64,000 nucleotides of DNA from Amoebophrya sp. A120 (Eukaryota > Sar > Dinophyceae > Syndiniales > Amoebophryaceae). Below, in pieces: positions 1-11,803 of the stretch; position 1 is the stretch's first letter; each line of letters begins with the position of its first letter. The notes below the pieces were generated by a model, which was not told the origin of the DNA, did not search any database, and saw only the letters and a program-made list of their open reading frames with translations. Made by a program: the position numbers and the translations under genes. The stretch lies in contig CAJINV010000024.1 in the NCBI GenBank assembly GCA_905178155.1, positions 275,813-339,812 on the forward strand. The letters run 5' to 3'.

Positions 1-430
1 TTTTTTCTTGTGGGCCGCCAAGTTCCTCTCAAGCGATGCCGGGGCTGCGTGTGTGTATTGAGACGATGGCGTTTATATGTATGTGTACGGGTCTGCTTTG
101 TCCCCAGCCCTATGTTGACTCACTTGCAAACAAAAGCACTGTCCGTTGAACAGACCGAGTTCAAGCACTACAGAAAAGGCGCGCCGCGCCACTAAAAGCT
201 GCAGGGTGGCTTGTCATGCTGGGTCTGCCAGCAAAGTGCTGACTTTTGTATGCAAATTCAAGACGCGGAGGAACGCGGTGTGAGCCACTGTGTATCTCAT
301 GAATGCACTCGATACAAGCAAGCTGCGCAAACACGGGGCCCTGGCGATCCGGCCTTGCGCAAATCTGGAGCCGCCCGAGCAGGCGCGAGCAGGAAACCGA
401 CTGTGCTTGTGGACCCACAAGCCACAAGGC
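1..430 (+). pseudogene. 3' fragment of a GT61-like glycosyltransferase gene
   Basis: This stretch aligns base by base with part of GT61-like gene A (about 7510-7990), coding and non-coding parts alike. The open piece at 12-57 corresponds to the GEAGALY segment of gene A and ends at the same TGA. The piece from about 319 reads KLRKHGALAIRP, matching KLLKDGALAILP in gene A, followed by LEPPEQ in both. The similarity fades after about 430, and no continuation comparable to the later exons of gene A follows. I take it as the decayed or truncated tail of a third paralogue whose 5' part lies left of the window. It could still be a working terminal exon pair with an unrecognised 3' end. Confidence 0.5.
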
Positions 431-560
431 CCCCGCTGTGCCCCCCGACGAGCCAGGCCTTTGCATTTTTACGACCCCCTCGCCATTTTTGCCGGCGGCA
501 AAAACTACGGCGCCCCCCAGAATAGTCTGCAAATTCTGACCCCCCTGTTGAGCCATTTTA

Positions 561-1317
561 ATTTATAGAAAGTCGCCCGGTTATTTTTAGGCTTGTGTGG
601 TCAGCAACTACTTCGATTTCCAACTCGCCTTTTCAGGAACAAGCGGCAGCACAAGGACGGCCGCAGCCGGGGCCGGAAAATCTAGGTATCCCGTCTCGCC
701 TAAAAATATTTTCGTCTTTTAATTATAATTTGTGGCCCAAAAGCAGGTTCAGAGCAGCAGAGCGGCCGAGCGGAGCTGTGGCAGACGTGGCGCTACTTTT
801 GTATATTTTCGTACGAGGACGAATAGAACCTGTATCTGCGCTGCGCTTGTTACTGCCCTCAAGTTTATTCCATTTGCATTTCCGTAATTGATGATGAAAA
901 TGTACCGAAGTAGCCACAGTTCGTCCGCTTTATCATGTTTTGTATGCATAAAATTCATCTAAAAGGCCGGCGCTCTTCTTGAGTTTCTTAGCTTGTAAAA
1001 AAGTAGTTTTGCGATAGGGTACTATTAAGCACTCTAGTGGTTAATGAGCTTTCTTCTCGCACTGGCGCTCGAGCCATGATGCGTGCTGCTCTACGAAGAA
1101 GGTCTTCCTGCGAGGTTTGTCGTGTGTTCAAAAAAGATAGTAAAGCTGCGTATCAAAAAATGCAAATGGCGAAGAGGCGATAGTGGATCATCATCATAGA
1201 GAATCAAATTGCTGCGTAATAAAGGACGTGTACCTCCTCTGAAAGAGATAATGAGTAAATACTCCGTCGTGATAAAGTTGGATGTTTGTGTTGTGAGAAC
1301 AAAAACTGCTCTTCACA
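561..1317. other. Intergenic, nothing recognised
   Basis: AT-richer sequence with only short overlapping ORFs. I see no element ends, RNA gene or protein motif. Confidence 0.4.
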
Positions 1318-1962
1318 TTATGATTTTTCGACGTGCGCAAATGCCGGCAGGAGGCACGCGCGTCTTTCGGCACTCCATCGGTGAGAAGCCGATGCTGAAT
1401 TTTTGTACTTCATAAAAAAATTTTTGATTGCAGCAGGAGCACTCGATAACAGTAAAAGTGCGAAAACAACCTTTAGTGCCGTGCAAAAACGGCTCTGCAC
1501 GGCAAAAGTCGTGAGCGGTGACTGGAGCGGCCCTGGAGGAGCGTCGCGAAGCACAAGCCATCGGCGGTTCCTCCCGTTTTTTTCCTGCGAACTACGGAGG
1601 CAGACGGGGACTGCAACAGCTATGGCGTTTGCAGTATCAACATCTTCTTTCTTCACCAACACGGCCGCTTTCTTCACCAACACTTTGACGACGCCACAGA
1701 GGAAGTGCTGATCGACCAGCTGCTCATACACGACTAGCCACACGTAGAGGAAGAAATCGCCCAGCATGACGTCGTCGCAAGCGGGTGTTGCTCCGCAAGA
1801 CATCACTTTGGTGCCGCAGCTGCTGTGCGTGCCTGAACCGTCGCTGACTTCCGTCCAGGACAACAGCGCGGCGAATTCATCTCGGCAATCCGGGACGAGG
1901 AGTGAGTGTTCTGCGACCATGACGGCGTACGGCAATCCGTCGTGGTGGAGCCACGTGATCAT
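1318..1962 (-). CDS. Possible unrecognised protein, divergent from GT61-like gene A
   Basis: Open frame of about 214 codons on the minus strand, starting with ATG in a fair context. The first 100 residues (HHDGLPYAVMVAEHS, then CRDEFAALLSW) have a natural protein composition. The second half contains repeated VLVKK and alanine-rich text and is less convincing, so the true 3' end may be earlier or behind an intron. No family is recognised. If real, it is divergently arranged with the GT61-like gene beginning at 2015, only about 50 bp away. It could also be chance coding potential. Confidence 0.3.
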   Translation of the reverse strand: MITWLHHDGLPYAVMVAEHSLLVPDCRDEFAALLSWTEVSDGSGTHSSCGTKVMSCGATPACDDVMLGDFFLYVWLVVYEQLVDQHFLCGVVKVLVKKAAVLVKKEDVDTANAIAVAVPVCLRSSQEKNGRNRRWLVLRDAPPGPLQSPLTTFAVQSRFCTALKVVFALLLLSSAPAAIKNFFMKYKNSASASHRWSAERRACLLPAFAHVEKS

Positions 1963-2014
1963 CTTGGAGGCGCTGTAAGCTCACGCGGTTTCTTCACTTC
2001 GGAACGTGAGCGGG

Positions 2015-5000
2015 ATGACGCTCCTTTTCCTGCCACCCCGCATCCGCAGCAGGAGCTGTTGTGCGCGGCGCGTTTTCAACATCTTCACCCTCCTGTTCAT
2101 CTTCCGGCAGCTTCTTGTAACCCGTTCTGGCGGCGCAGAAGAACGACCCGCAGTGGCTGCGTCGTACGCAAAATTAGCTGCTGCTGCAAGCATTATCTTC
2201 CCAACAGCGGAAGGGAGTATTGTTCCTGCGGAGCAACGGCGTGGTGTCGCAGAAGGTGTTGATGCTCCTCCCCCACTGCACCCGTTCTCCGCCCACATCT
2301 GCATCAAAGGCCCGCATTGCCTGTTTCGGAACGTCTGTCTGGAACAAAATAAATCCACCGCGGTGCCGGCCGCCGGGGAAAGTGCAGGCCGTCCGGATGG
2401 TGCGCCAAACGACGCTGCTGCTCTCAAGCTGCTCTATTTTCGATCGCCGAAAGAACAGCTGACCCCGTGGGACCACTACAATCTGGAGCATCTGCAGCTC
2501 CAGCCGGGGACCTCCCTCTCGCAGCTGAATACCGAGGTCACCGGCTACGCACGGGTGGATCACCAGAAAGGGATTGCGAGTGGAGTGGTCCAGGATAACC
2601 TGCCGGTTTATCAAACAGAAAAGATGTTGAACTGCAATACAGCAGCACTATGTAACATACTAGCGGACGTTCGTTGTTTTTGTCATTCACCATACCGCTG
2701 TGCAGAACAGCAACAGCTACAGCACTACTTCCTGCCCGCTCGTCGCTCAAAAAAGAAATAGTTTGTTCGTTGTACAGCCATCGCGTGATCTATGCTGACT
2801 TGTTTCCAATTTTTTTCCCCCCCATACGGTCGTGGTGGTGCCACCCCCTGATTCTACCTCCGACGACGGTCGCAGTTTCTTCGACAGAATCACCTCCCCA
2901 GGATATCCTGAGTAAAAACGTACCCACACCATAGTCAAGATGGGAAACCGGCTAGACAAATCCACAAGTTTTGGCTGTTTTGCATGACAAATTTGGATTC
3001 GTAGTGTAGTGCTGTTTGAGCTAGCTCAGCAGCATCACAGATCTAGCATACCATGCTGATTGGAGCATGACAAATTGCAAAACACGACTAGAAAATGCTT
3101 CTCATGAGGCTCCGCATGAGAAACATTTTCAGCATGCAGATTTGCATTACAACTCTGGTGTGGGTACGTTTTTACTCAGGATACAGGAGCTGCCCTCTTC
3201 ACCCCCGGCACGGCGATTCTTCTTCGCCCCTTCAAAAACCTACTATCAAATGCAAAAATGTCTAGGTCTGGGAGATTCTGAGACTTGTCATGCACGTTTT
3301 GCATGAGCCATGATGTCTGTGATGCATGCCGTAGCATCACAGACTTTTCGACGGATTCTTGACGCCTATTTCGCATGACAAATGCCCTATCCGCGTAGCA
3401 AAAATTACATTCCCTTTGCTACTCATGCAATACAAATGTTTTTGGAATCCAAATGCAGCATCACAAGTTGCATTCTTCAAGACCCAGACAGTTTTGCATT
3501 TCATACCTACTCGAGCGGCACTACGGTAACCTCTTCCTCGACGAAGCGCTATCGGTGTTCCGTATCTTGGACCAATGGGGCCTGCTGCCGAGGAGCCGTG
3601 ACGCTGATATTAGCCGAGACAACCACGCGAAAATGACCGAGGAAGCGGAGCATGCTGAGGCCGGCGCGGGACAAACCACTGCGGTCTTCGACCATGATGG
3701 TGAGGTTTTTCCCACATCGACACGTTCACCTCAACTGCAGCTTGATCGTCGGAAAGAGGAAAATCCGACCGCGAAGAACGACGTTTCTGTCCTGCTGGAC
3801 GTGTCTGCGACGACGGAAGAGGAACTCAGCGTGCGGAAGCAGCTGTTTTTGCGACGCGAGGACAAGTATCCATCTCGCAAATATGTCTGGGTCTGGAACG
3901 TGGTAACTTGTCATGCAAAGTCTGAAACGTGCAAAAATCTGTATTGCATGAGCGGCAAACCTATGCACTGTTCTAAACGCGGTCATATTTGCAATGCATA
4001 AGAAGGCTCAACGTCGATCTAGTACTACTTCTACTTTTCTTCGGGTCCCGCTCGCGGAGTCTGTACGACTTACAGGGACTACTACCAGCGGTGGTCTGGG
4101 ATTGCATATCAAATGCAAAAGTGTCTGGGTCTGGAAGAATGCAAGATTTGTCATGCATATTTCTCATGACGCATTTTAGTCTGTGATGTATGCCCTAGCA
4201 TTACAGATTTTTAGAACCCTGCCTGATGCACCTTCCGCATGAGAAGTGCCCTGTCCGTGTAGCACACATTATACCCCTCTTGCTGGTCATGCAATACAAA
4301 TTTTTTTAGAGTCCAAGAACAGCATGACAAGTTGCAAACTTCTGGACCCAGACATTTTTGCAGTTGATATTGCACTCTTCTTCGCAACAAACAACCCCGC
4401 CCTCCGCCACCACGACCTACGAGTGCTTCGAGCGACTCGTGACCGGCTGGGAGGGCCTGGGGTTCTCGCGCGACGAGGAGGTCGACGAGTTATCGAAAGC
4501 AAACATGTCTGGGTCTGGAAAACTGCCAGGTTTGTGTTGCATATTCTCCATCAGCCACGAAGCCTGTAATGCATGGCCTAGTATCACAGATTTTTAGAAG
4601 GCTTTGTGATGCTAATTCCGCATGAGAGATAAGCACCCAATCCACGTGCAACAAACTGGCCTCGTCTTGCTGGTCATGCAACACAGATTTGTTTAGAATC
4701 CAGAGACAGCATCACAAGTTGGATCCTTCCAGACCCAGACATTTTTGCATTTGATACGAGTTTCTGCGCATCAAAAAGCGCGACGGCAGCGAGGAGTACT
4801 TGAACTCGCTGTTCAACTCGGACGACGGCAACGCCATGTGGTGGAGAGACGTGCTGGACTCGGCGCCGGACAAAGCGGCCCTCGCCGCCGCCTATGCAAT
4901 GCAAAAGTGTCGTACTCGTAGCAAATGCATTTATGCATTACAAATCTCGTTCTATTTGAAAATCAGCATTACAAATTCAAATTGTAGCGCTGGGCTAATT

Positions 5001-8000
5001 TGTGATGCAATTTATACTAGTACGATACGGTTTTTGCAGTTCATATCGCCCCGCCGGCCGCGCCGTTTGAGTGGAAAAATCACGGGTTGCTAAACGAAAA
5101 GAAATATCAAATGCAAAAATGTCTGGGTCTGGGAGAATGCAACTTGTCATGCTGAAGCTGAATCATACAAAAATCTGTGTTGCATGATTACCAAAAGTCG
5201 TCCAGTTTTGACCAAGTCGGGAGGGGGTTTCTCATGCAGGATAGGCATGAGAGAGGTCGCGCAGAATCTTCCCTGCTAGGTCCTGCATTCCAGAACTCAT
5301 GGGTCATGGAAAAGCTGCATGACAAATCGCTCACTCTTCCAGACCCAGACGTTTTTACATTTGATAAGAAAGCGACGTACTACTTCGGTGGCAAGGAGAC
5401 GCGGGACAGGCTGGCGCTCGATCACAGTGCAGCCGAGAAAGTAGACCTGCCGCTGCCGCGTGGCAAAAACGCAGGACATTCAGAGGACGGGTACTTACAG
5501 TAGAGCTAGAAGACGCCTTCGTTCTGTTACAACTGCGGGATTGCATCGAGAATGTGAATGCAATTTTTTTATCGTATTGTAAGTATCAATCCCTTCGCTT
5601 CGCTCCTCGATTGCACGAAGGTTGGATTATTTCAAGGTGAAAACTTTTTCCACTACAAATACAATGCAGTCAGGATAAAAAGGATAGTGGGCTGCCACGA
5701 CACCTGCCTAGCCCTAGCAGCGCAGCCACAACGAGGGTGGACGAAAATAAAATCGCCAGCTACACCAACCGGCTTTTTTTCGACGACAACATGGATGTCG
5801 TGCTGCACGAAGTCCCCCGGGAGGTGCCGAAAGAGGCCGGCGTCATTTTCCCAGCCGACGGCGGACCACAAACAACGGCGACAGTTTTAGCGCGTGGCGG
5901 AAAACCCGCCACTGCGGTAGAGGAAAACGAAAACCGCTACTACACGACGACACGAAAGAACGAAAACAGCGATCATCCACCAGCAGCTGAATTCGAAGAT
6001 AAAATCGCTGCGACGTGGTCAACTACTGCACGTTCCTCCGCCGAAGAAGCTACAACTTTGCAGCCGATCATTCGACACCGCACTTCTCTTCGTGAAAATC
6101 TAGTGAACTACGCCCCGTTCCGGGTGGTGCAGCACGGTATGCATTGCAAAAATACCGTACTCGTATTGCAGTCATGCATTACAAATTTTTTTCTGGACGT
6201 AAATCCGCATTACAAATTTTATCTGTCATGCGGAGGAAATTTGCAATGCATTTATACGAGTGCGATACTTTTGCACAGGATACACGGGGGCAATAAGGTG
6301 CCAGACCTGCGGAAATTCCGCGACTTCGTCGTCGGACGGCGGGCGATATCAACTGTAAAAATGTCTGGGTCTGGAAGATTCTGACACTTGTCATGCACGT
6401 TTTGCATGAGCCATGATGTCTGTAATGCACACCCTAGCAATACAGATTTTTAGAGGGCTTCTTGATGCGTATTCCGCATGACAAATGCCTTCTCAGCGTA
6501 GCAAGAATTGCATTTCCTTTGGTACTCATGCAATACAGACTTTTTTGGAATCCAAATGCAGCATCACAAGTTGCATTCTTCCAGACCCAGACATTTTTAC
6601 ATTTGATAGGCGCGGCACGAAAAACCAGGAGACACTGCTACTGCTGCCGCAGTAGATGACGGCGCTTCTAGGACGATAGATCACGAACTTTCAACATCTC
6701 AACCGCGACGAACCCTACAAGTGCTGGTCTCTGTCGTCGGCGGCGAAAACCAGATCGGGTCGGTGACAAAATGGAGTGATAGTACCTACAACAGGTGGGG
6801 CGATGCAACGTCAAGTGGGGATCTAGTACCTCACCGTGCGAACGCGACGACTTCATCTGCCCAAGAGGACTTCCGAGGATTCCTCGCGGAGGCTCTCCAG
6901 CTGGCACTGGAGGAGGAGCCAGGTGGTCCATCTGAAAAAAACGACGGAAACTACTCGGCACGATCGCGCCGTCAAGAAAAATCGGAGTACAACGCGAGGT
7001 CTAGTACTTCCAGGACGGCTACGACAGCCCGGGAAGCCGCCAACAGTGCGACCTCATTCCGCATCAGAGTCGTGGACTCTTGCGACTTCCTCGCGGAGGA
7101 CAGAGGCACAGGGAGCGCAGGAGCCTCCGGGGCACAAAACGACGAAAATATAGAACACAGGCCTACTGCCTCTATCGGACCGCTGTCGGAGGGTGCTACA
7201 ACAGAGCGTATGATCGACTTCTCAGGCACAGAAGTACTATCGTCTTCGGAATCTTCACATGCGACGGCGCAAAAGTCGTGGGAAAGCCAGTTCTCGTCTG
7301 GGACGGCAGAACAGCGGTTCTCGGGTTCTGTGGATGTGCTCGTCAACCTAGACGCGGAATTCTCTTCCGAAGGAGCCTCCGCGCAGTGTGCGATACAACG
7401 GGAGTCGTCACCACTAGAGCCGGAAAGGAGTCGTGCCGCCGCTCTGACGGCCGCAGAGGTTCTGGCGCAACAGCTTCTGGTACCAAAGGTGCAGCGTATT
7501 TTCTTGTGGCTCGCCACGTCCCTCCCAGGCGAGGCCGGGGCTTTGTATGAATATTGAATAAAGCGGCGTTTTTTATACCACGTATGCGGTACTATTTTTC
7601 GGTCCCCGGCCCCACGACTCTTTGCTCGATTAGAAGTCTTCTTGCAAGCTCGCAACCCTGTGAGTGCTTCGTGCAATTCCTGAATTCAAGCACTACTACC
7701 GTAGCAGTGCTTCACGCCGCAAAAAGCTGCAAAGCGGCTTGCCGAGCTGGTTCTTCTACCAGCAAAAAACATTTTTGTATTTTTCTATATGGCCTAGATA
7801 TTTTTTATCGGAGGAACGTTGAGCACCCGCCACTGTGTATTTATTTACATTTGATACAAGCTGCTCAAAGACGGGGCCCTGGCTATCCTGCCCTACGTCA
7901 GTCTGGAGCCGCCGGAACAGGTGCGAGGAAGTCGACTGTTCCAACGGAACTACAAAGGACCACCGCCCGCGACAGATGGGCACAGAGAGATGGATCACGC

Positions 8001-9949
8001 CAACTCCCTCCCACCACCAGGACCACCCGAAAATGCCGTGTTCTATGACTACAGCGTCAATCGGGAGTCGGAGCATAAAATGCTGCCGCCACCGCTATGG
8101 CCTGCTCAACCGTTACAGTCTCAAATCGGTTACCATAGAATCTGGAATTGGTCTTGCATAATGAGCATGACAGACTCGCAGACCACTCCACTTTCTGCAA
8201 CACAAATTTCGGCAGATTGTAGTGCGGTTTGGGGCTCCGGGACTTGTCATGCGCAGTCCTATGCGACTTGGCTAGATTATGCACTTCTTGCATCACAGAT
8301 TTCCAAATTCTATTGTAACGCTTGGGATTGCAACGTTTGAGCAGGTCATAACCGCAAGGAAAGTCGTTCGTGGTGGCGAACTGGCTCGCGCACAAAGGCC
8401 GCCTGCGTATTATGGATTGCAAAATTGTCGGGGTCTGGAAGAGTACGAGGTTTGTCATGCATATTTCTCATGACTCATGATTCCTGTAATGCATGACCTA
8501 GCATCACAGATTTTTAGAAGGCTTCCTGATGCCTATTCCGCATGACAAATGCGCTCCCCGCGTAGCACAAACGGGACGCCTCTTGCCGGTCATGCAATAC
8601 AAATCTTTTTAGAATCCAAACACAGCATCACAAGTTGCGACCTTCCAGAGACCCAGACATATTTGCATTTTATACGTATCGTGCAGCTGCCACTGTATCT
8701 AGCGGCGTCGGGTGGAAATTATGGATTGTAAAAATGTCTGGGTCTGGAAGAATGCGAGATTTGTCATGCATATTTCGGATCACGCAAATGGCGTCTGATG
8801 CAGGCAAAAGCATCACAGGTTTTGATCACGCCTCATGATGCCTGTCCCGCATGAGAAACTTCCTACTTGCGTGCCAACAAATGGACAGCTTTTGGCGCTC
8901 ATGCAACACAAATTTTTGTGTGTTCCAGAGTTTGCATCACAAGTTCCAACCCTTCCATACCCAGACATTTTTACATTTGATAGAAATGCGCCGACGAGGA
9001 CAGCGAGTGGACCGCGGGACAACGACAAACGCAAAGCGAGGCAAAGTCCTCCTTCCCGCGAAAAGAACGAGGAAATAATGCGTGGCGTAACAACTACTGG
9101 AACCTCGTCTACGCAGACGAAGCCACGAGCGGTACAACTACCCGATCATCACGCAGCACCGTCAGAACAACTCCTCCCGTGGTCAGAGGAGTCTGGAGAG
9201 GGGGCCAGTAACGAACTGCGCCTCGCCTACACGACCGAGTTCTCCGCGCACGAGCAGCTGCTGAATGCACGCGGGTTGCTGCAAAAAATGCAAGTCGAGG
9301 ACCAATCGGCGGTCGCGCAGGAACTACACCACGACGAGCAGGGAGTCATACTAGAGCCTGCTAGTACATCAAAAGCAGATGTGGACCGCCACGAAGATGC
9401 CACACCGCGGGCAGCCGAAAGGAAACGTGCCCTAGAAGTAGAGCATCAAGAAATACCGCTGGTGCATTGCCCACGAGATCTTCATGCTGGCAAGAAAAAC
9501 GTCGGAGCGGAATGCGCTGCGTCGATCTGGGCGCGGCAATATCAACTGCAAAAATGTCTGGGTCTGGAAGAGCGTAAACTTGTCATGTAGGTTTTCCATG
9601 ACCCATGGCCATGAGGTCTGGAATGCGGGACCTAGCATGACAGACTCTGTGAGGTCTCAGTCATGCCTATCCTGAATGAGAAACTGCCACCCGACTTGGT
9701 CGAAAGTGGACAGTTTTTGGCGCTCATGCAACACAGATTTTTGCATGACTCGGATTCAGCATGACAAGTTGCGACCGTCCAGGCCCAGACACTTTTGCAA
9801 TCCATAGGCAAGGCTGCGTCACGAGACCGCAAGACTACACCAGGTATTACGCATCATTATATGTAGATGTTTTTATTTTCCTGGCCTTACTTTGTTGCAA
9901 TTCAGTGCCGAACTTTACCCCCAACGGTATGATAAGCGCGCAGGTGTGA
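2015..9949 (+). CDS. GT61-like glycosyltransferase A, interrupted by about 14 introner elements
   Basis: Predicted 1337-aa protein after removal of the elements listed below; each exon resumes 5 bases after an element ends. The ATG is followed by a basic stretch and a hydrophobic segment (VFNIFTLLFIF, residues about 20-35), the layout of a type II Golgi membrane anchor. A cysteine motif GPHCLFRNVCL (about residue 100), a RHYGNLFLDEAL motif (about 245), YECFERLVTGW (about 407) and an SLPGEAGALY...GALAILP block near residue 990-1010 follow the order of conserved blocks in GT61/DUF563 enzymes such as EOGT and plant xylosyltransferases. They match gene B (15033-24030) motif for motif. Long Ser/Thr/Glu-rich inserts make it larger than usual GT61 proteins. 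The sugar and acceptor are unknown. The junctions near 7553-7861 are the least certain. The 3' part from 8988 is low-complexity and could include untranslated sequence. Confidence 0.65.
2609..2826. mobile_element. Introner-like element, unassigned family
   Basis: Begins TATCAAAC and ends CCCATA, flanked by CGGTT/CGGTC (4 of 5). Removal with one flank joins NLPV to VVVPPPD in frame. A GT-AG alternative (2626-2777) leaves the following exons in the wrong frame. Confidence 0.6.
2904..3183. mobile_element. Introner-like element, family F3
   Basis: Ends TATCCTGAGTAAAAACGT and its complement. Perfect TSD CAGGA. Removal joins TSPG to AALF in frame. Confidence 0.85.
3244..3505. mobile_element. Introner-like element, family F1
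   Basis: Left end TATCAAATGCAAAAATGTCT; the right end is its complement with changes (GTTTTGCATTTCATA). Perfect TSD CCTAC. Removal joins PFKNL to LERHYGN, inside a conserved GT61 block. Confidence 0.85.
3867..4000. mobile_element. Truncated introner-like element, family F1
   Basis: Only 134 bp. The left end keeps AAATATGTCTGGGTCTGG, but the right end keeps only CATATTTGCAATGCATA. Flanks ACAAG/AGAAG (4 of 5). Removal is in frame (EDK to AQRR). Confidence 0.7.
4107..4369. mobile_element. Introner-like element, family F1
   Basis: Perfect TSD TTGCA and well-preserved ends. Removal joins GLGL to HSSS in frame. Confidence 0.85.
4491..4756. mobile_element. Introner-like element, family F1
   Basis: Left end TATCGAAAGCAAACATGTCT, perfect TSD CGAGT. 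Removal joins EEVDE to FLRIKK in frame. Confidence 0.85.
4893..5045. mobile_element. Introner-like element, family F2
   Basis: Left end TATGCAATGCAAAAGTGTCG; the right end is its complement with changes. TSD CCGCC/TCGCC (4 of 5). Frame kept (LAAA to PPAAPFEW). Confidence 0.8.
5105..5366. mobile_element. Introner-like element, family F1
   Basis: Perfect TSD AGAAA. Frame kept (NEKK to ATYYFGG). Confidence 0.85.
5490..5743 (+). other. Intron without visible inverted repeats, flanked by GGACG
   Basis: GGACG occurs on both sides, and removing the interval plus one copy keeps the frame (HSED to ENKIA). A GT-AG intron at 5491-5720 also keeps the frame, so the mechanism is undecided. Confidence 0.5.
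6138..6282. mobile_element. Introner-like element, family F2
   Basis: Perfect TSD CACGG. Removal joins VVQHG to GNKVPDL in frame. Confidence 0.85.
6347..6608. mobile_element. Introner-like element, family F1
   Basis: TSD GGCGA/GGCGC (4 of 5). Frame kept (VVGRRA to RHEKPG). Confidence 0.8.
7553..7861 (+). other. Unresolved intron region, possibly two introns around a 6-nt exon
   Basis: The frame stops at a TGA (7555-7557) that the window-start fragment shares. Direct repeats TGAAT (7548-7552 and 7681-7685) and CAAGC (7687-7691 and 7857-7861) would delimit two introns around the 6-nt exon at 7686-7691, giving GALYEFKLLKDGALAILP in frame. A single intron ending at about 7864 is also in frame. 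The end TTTACATTTGATA before 7857 resembles an F1 right end. Confidence 0.45.
8096..8350. mobile_element. Introner-like element, family F6
   Basis: Ends TATGGCCTGCTCAACCGTTA and TATGACCTGCTCAAACGTTG (read inward), perfect TSD ACCGC. Frame kept (KMLPPP to QGKSFVV). The only F6 copy I found. Confidence 0.8.
8411..8674. mobile_element. Introner-like element, family F1
   Basis: Left end TATGGATTGCAAAATTGTCG, perfect TSD CGTAT. Frame kept (KGRLR to IVQLPLY). Confidence 0.8.
8720..8982. mobile_element. Introner-like element, family F1
   Basis: Perfect TSD GAAAT. Frame kept (AASGGN to APTRTA). The preceding exon is only 40 nt. Confidence 0.85.
9540..9806. mobile_element. Introner-like element, family F1
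   Basis: Perfect TSD GGCAA. Frame kept (IWARQ to GCVTRPQ). Confidence 0.85.
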
Positions 9950-11452
9950 TAAGGATGGAATTGAGTAGCGGGCCGATTCTGAAGACAGTGAGGACTTTTA
10001 GCTAGAATTTACCGGCGCAAGAGTACCATGCGTGATAAGCTTATGCTGCACGGCATGGCTTCACATGTAGTTTTTCTGGTACCGCTGATGACAGGATCAG
10101 GTTCAGTCTAGGAAAACACAAGCGAACAGCTGATGTTTGTGTATTCATGGCCCCGCGCCGCTCGCGGGCTGGACGGTTGAGCTGATGCACGCGCGGTGGC
10201 AACAACAGCTAGGTCTCTGTGATGGCTTAAGGCTGCTTGTGTACAGTATACAAAAGATGAGCTGCGTTTTTGTATCTATACTACACAAAAGCTCAGTTTT
10301 GAAGTAGGACGTGGAGGGGCCTTGCTTGGGCGGCTCACCACCGCCTGTGCTGGTTCCCATTTGTGCAGCTTTGTTTTATTGCGGAATTTCCACTTCTTCC
10401 TTTTCCTTGTTGCACGCATCTGTAGTCCTCTGTTGCATGTCCGAAAGCGAACGCGCAAGAACAGTGCGGCTCCTTCATGCTTGCAGGCAGAGCCAGGCTT
10501 CCGGTGCAGGTGCAGCTTCCACAGCATGAAGGCTGGAAAGAAGTCTGCCGGGTGGAATTTCAGTTCGCTTGGCGCGCTTTGTATCACAGTAATACGGCCC
10601 GGTCTCGTGAGCTCTTAGGACTGCTGTGTTTGAAGACAGTATGGTAAGCATTCACGACTTTTGCTTAAGTATCTAGATTCGTTTCCGTGTAGTTCGACAG
10701 GATTCTCGTATGCATAATTCACGACTTCTGCTTTTCGGGCTTCCGTGTTTGAGAGGATTGCTCCGGGCTTTCATGACATTTACTTGTCTAGTACCTTTTC
10801 GGTTGTGACGTACCAACGCAAACTGGTGAAATTCGGTTCTACCATGTTTGTGTTTTTTCTAAAGTACTTGCTTGCTTTCAGTTGCAACTGAAATCCGTCG
10901 TTACCTAGGGGCGGTTTCGCCCGCTTCACAACGGGAACGCAGTTGAGGGTGCTTCGGCGGCCGAAGGTTTTTTGACATCGACATAAATGACTGTCGGTAG
11001 GTTTTTGTTGCTTGCACAGGCTTAGGTCTTCATTGGCTACCTCGAGCGCGCGCAGTTTTTCAAGTAGAAAAAGTAGGTTAGAAGCAGCCGGGGTGCAAGT
11101 AGAGGACAACAGCTAGAATTCGAGCGGGCTGAGTGCTTGCGCACTTCTAGGGTGTAACACCGGTAATATCAACCGTGCCCATGCTAGCGGGGCATAGACG
11201 AACGTGACGGGGAGCTGCGCAGTCGGATTTTGCAACCCCCCCTCTAGCTGCACGATGGGGTCCTCAAACGTGGGGCGGCGTGAATTTTTTTTTTCCATGT
11301 AAAAAACAAGTCTGAAGTCCTGGCAAATTTGCAAAAATGACCGGAAAATAGGTTTCCGGCTTGGCTGCCCGTGGCTGCCTAAAGACCTAAACCCATTACA
11401 CTACAGGCTGGCCTCGAACAGAAAGATAGTGGACTGGTTTCGCGAACAAACA

Positions 11453-11776
11453 TATCAAGTTGAAAAATCCCCCCTCCCCCTATCAAAACGAAGGCTCTGA
11501 TGCTGGATTTGCGTGCACAAATCAAATTTCTATAGCTGGAGAGCACTACAGGGCAAATATCAAGCCAGAGCAGAGAGGTTTTGGGTTAGGCACTTAGCAT
11601 GAGAAACGTCTGTGCTCTAGCTCTAGGCCCAACAGCATCACAAACCGCCTGCATGGTGCGCCGGTGCCTGTGGGGTTGCCTGCTTGCAACATAGGCGGAA
11701 TTTGTGGTCGCGAATCAGCAACACAAACTTTCGGAGACGTACCTTGTCAATATGGGGAGGGGGGATTTTTCCTCGC
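11453..11776. mobile_element. Decayed introner-like element, family F7, outside any recognised gene
   Basis: The inner arm GAAAAATCCCCCCTCCCC at the left is mirrored by GGGGAGGGGGGATTTTTC at the right, with typical GCATGAGAAA and GCATCACAAA words between. The left boundary TATC is clear; the right boundary is approximate. Flanks AAACA and A-rich. Confidence 0.5.
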
Positions 11777-11803
11777 AAAAAAACCGCAGACCAACTAATG
11801 GAC

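Noticed and set aside
2626-2777. GT-AG intron after the first exon of the first GT61-like gene
   Set aside because: Its downstream frame (FFPPIRSWWCH) is incompatible with the next exons; the CGGTT/CGGTC element boundary gives the right phase.
2604-2831. CRISPR-like array suggested by repeated short words
   Set aside because: The words sit inside inverted-ended elements with variable spacing and no regular repeat-spacer structure, and the genome is eukaryotic.
3067-5093. ORFs lying within F1-F3 elements, for example 3067-3306 and 4674-4904
   Set aside because: They read through mobile element sequence, recur in many copies in different frames and are not conserved as proteins.
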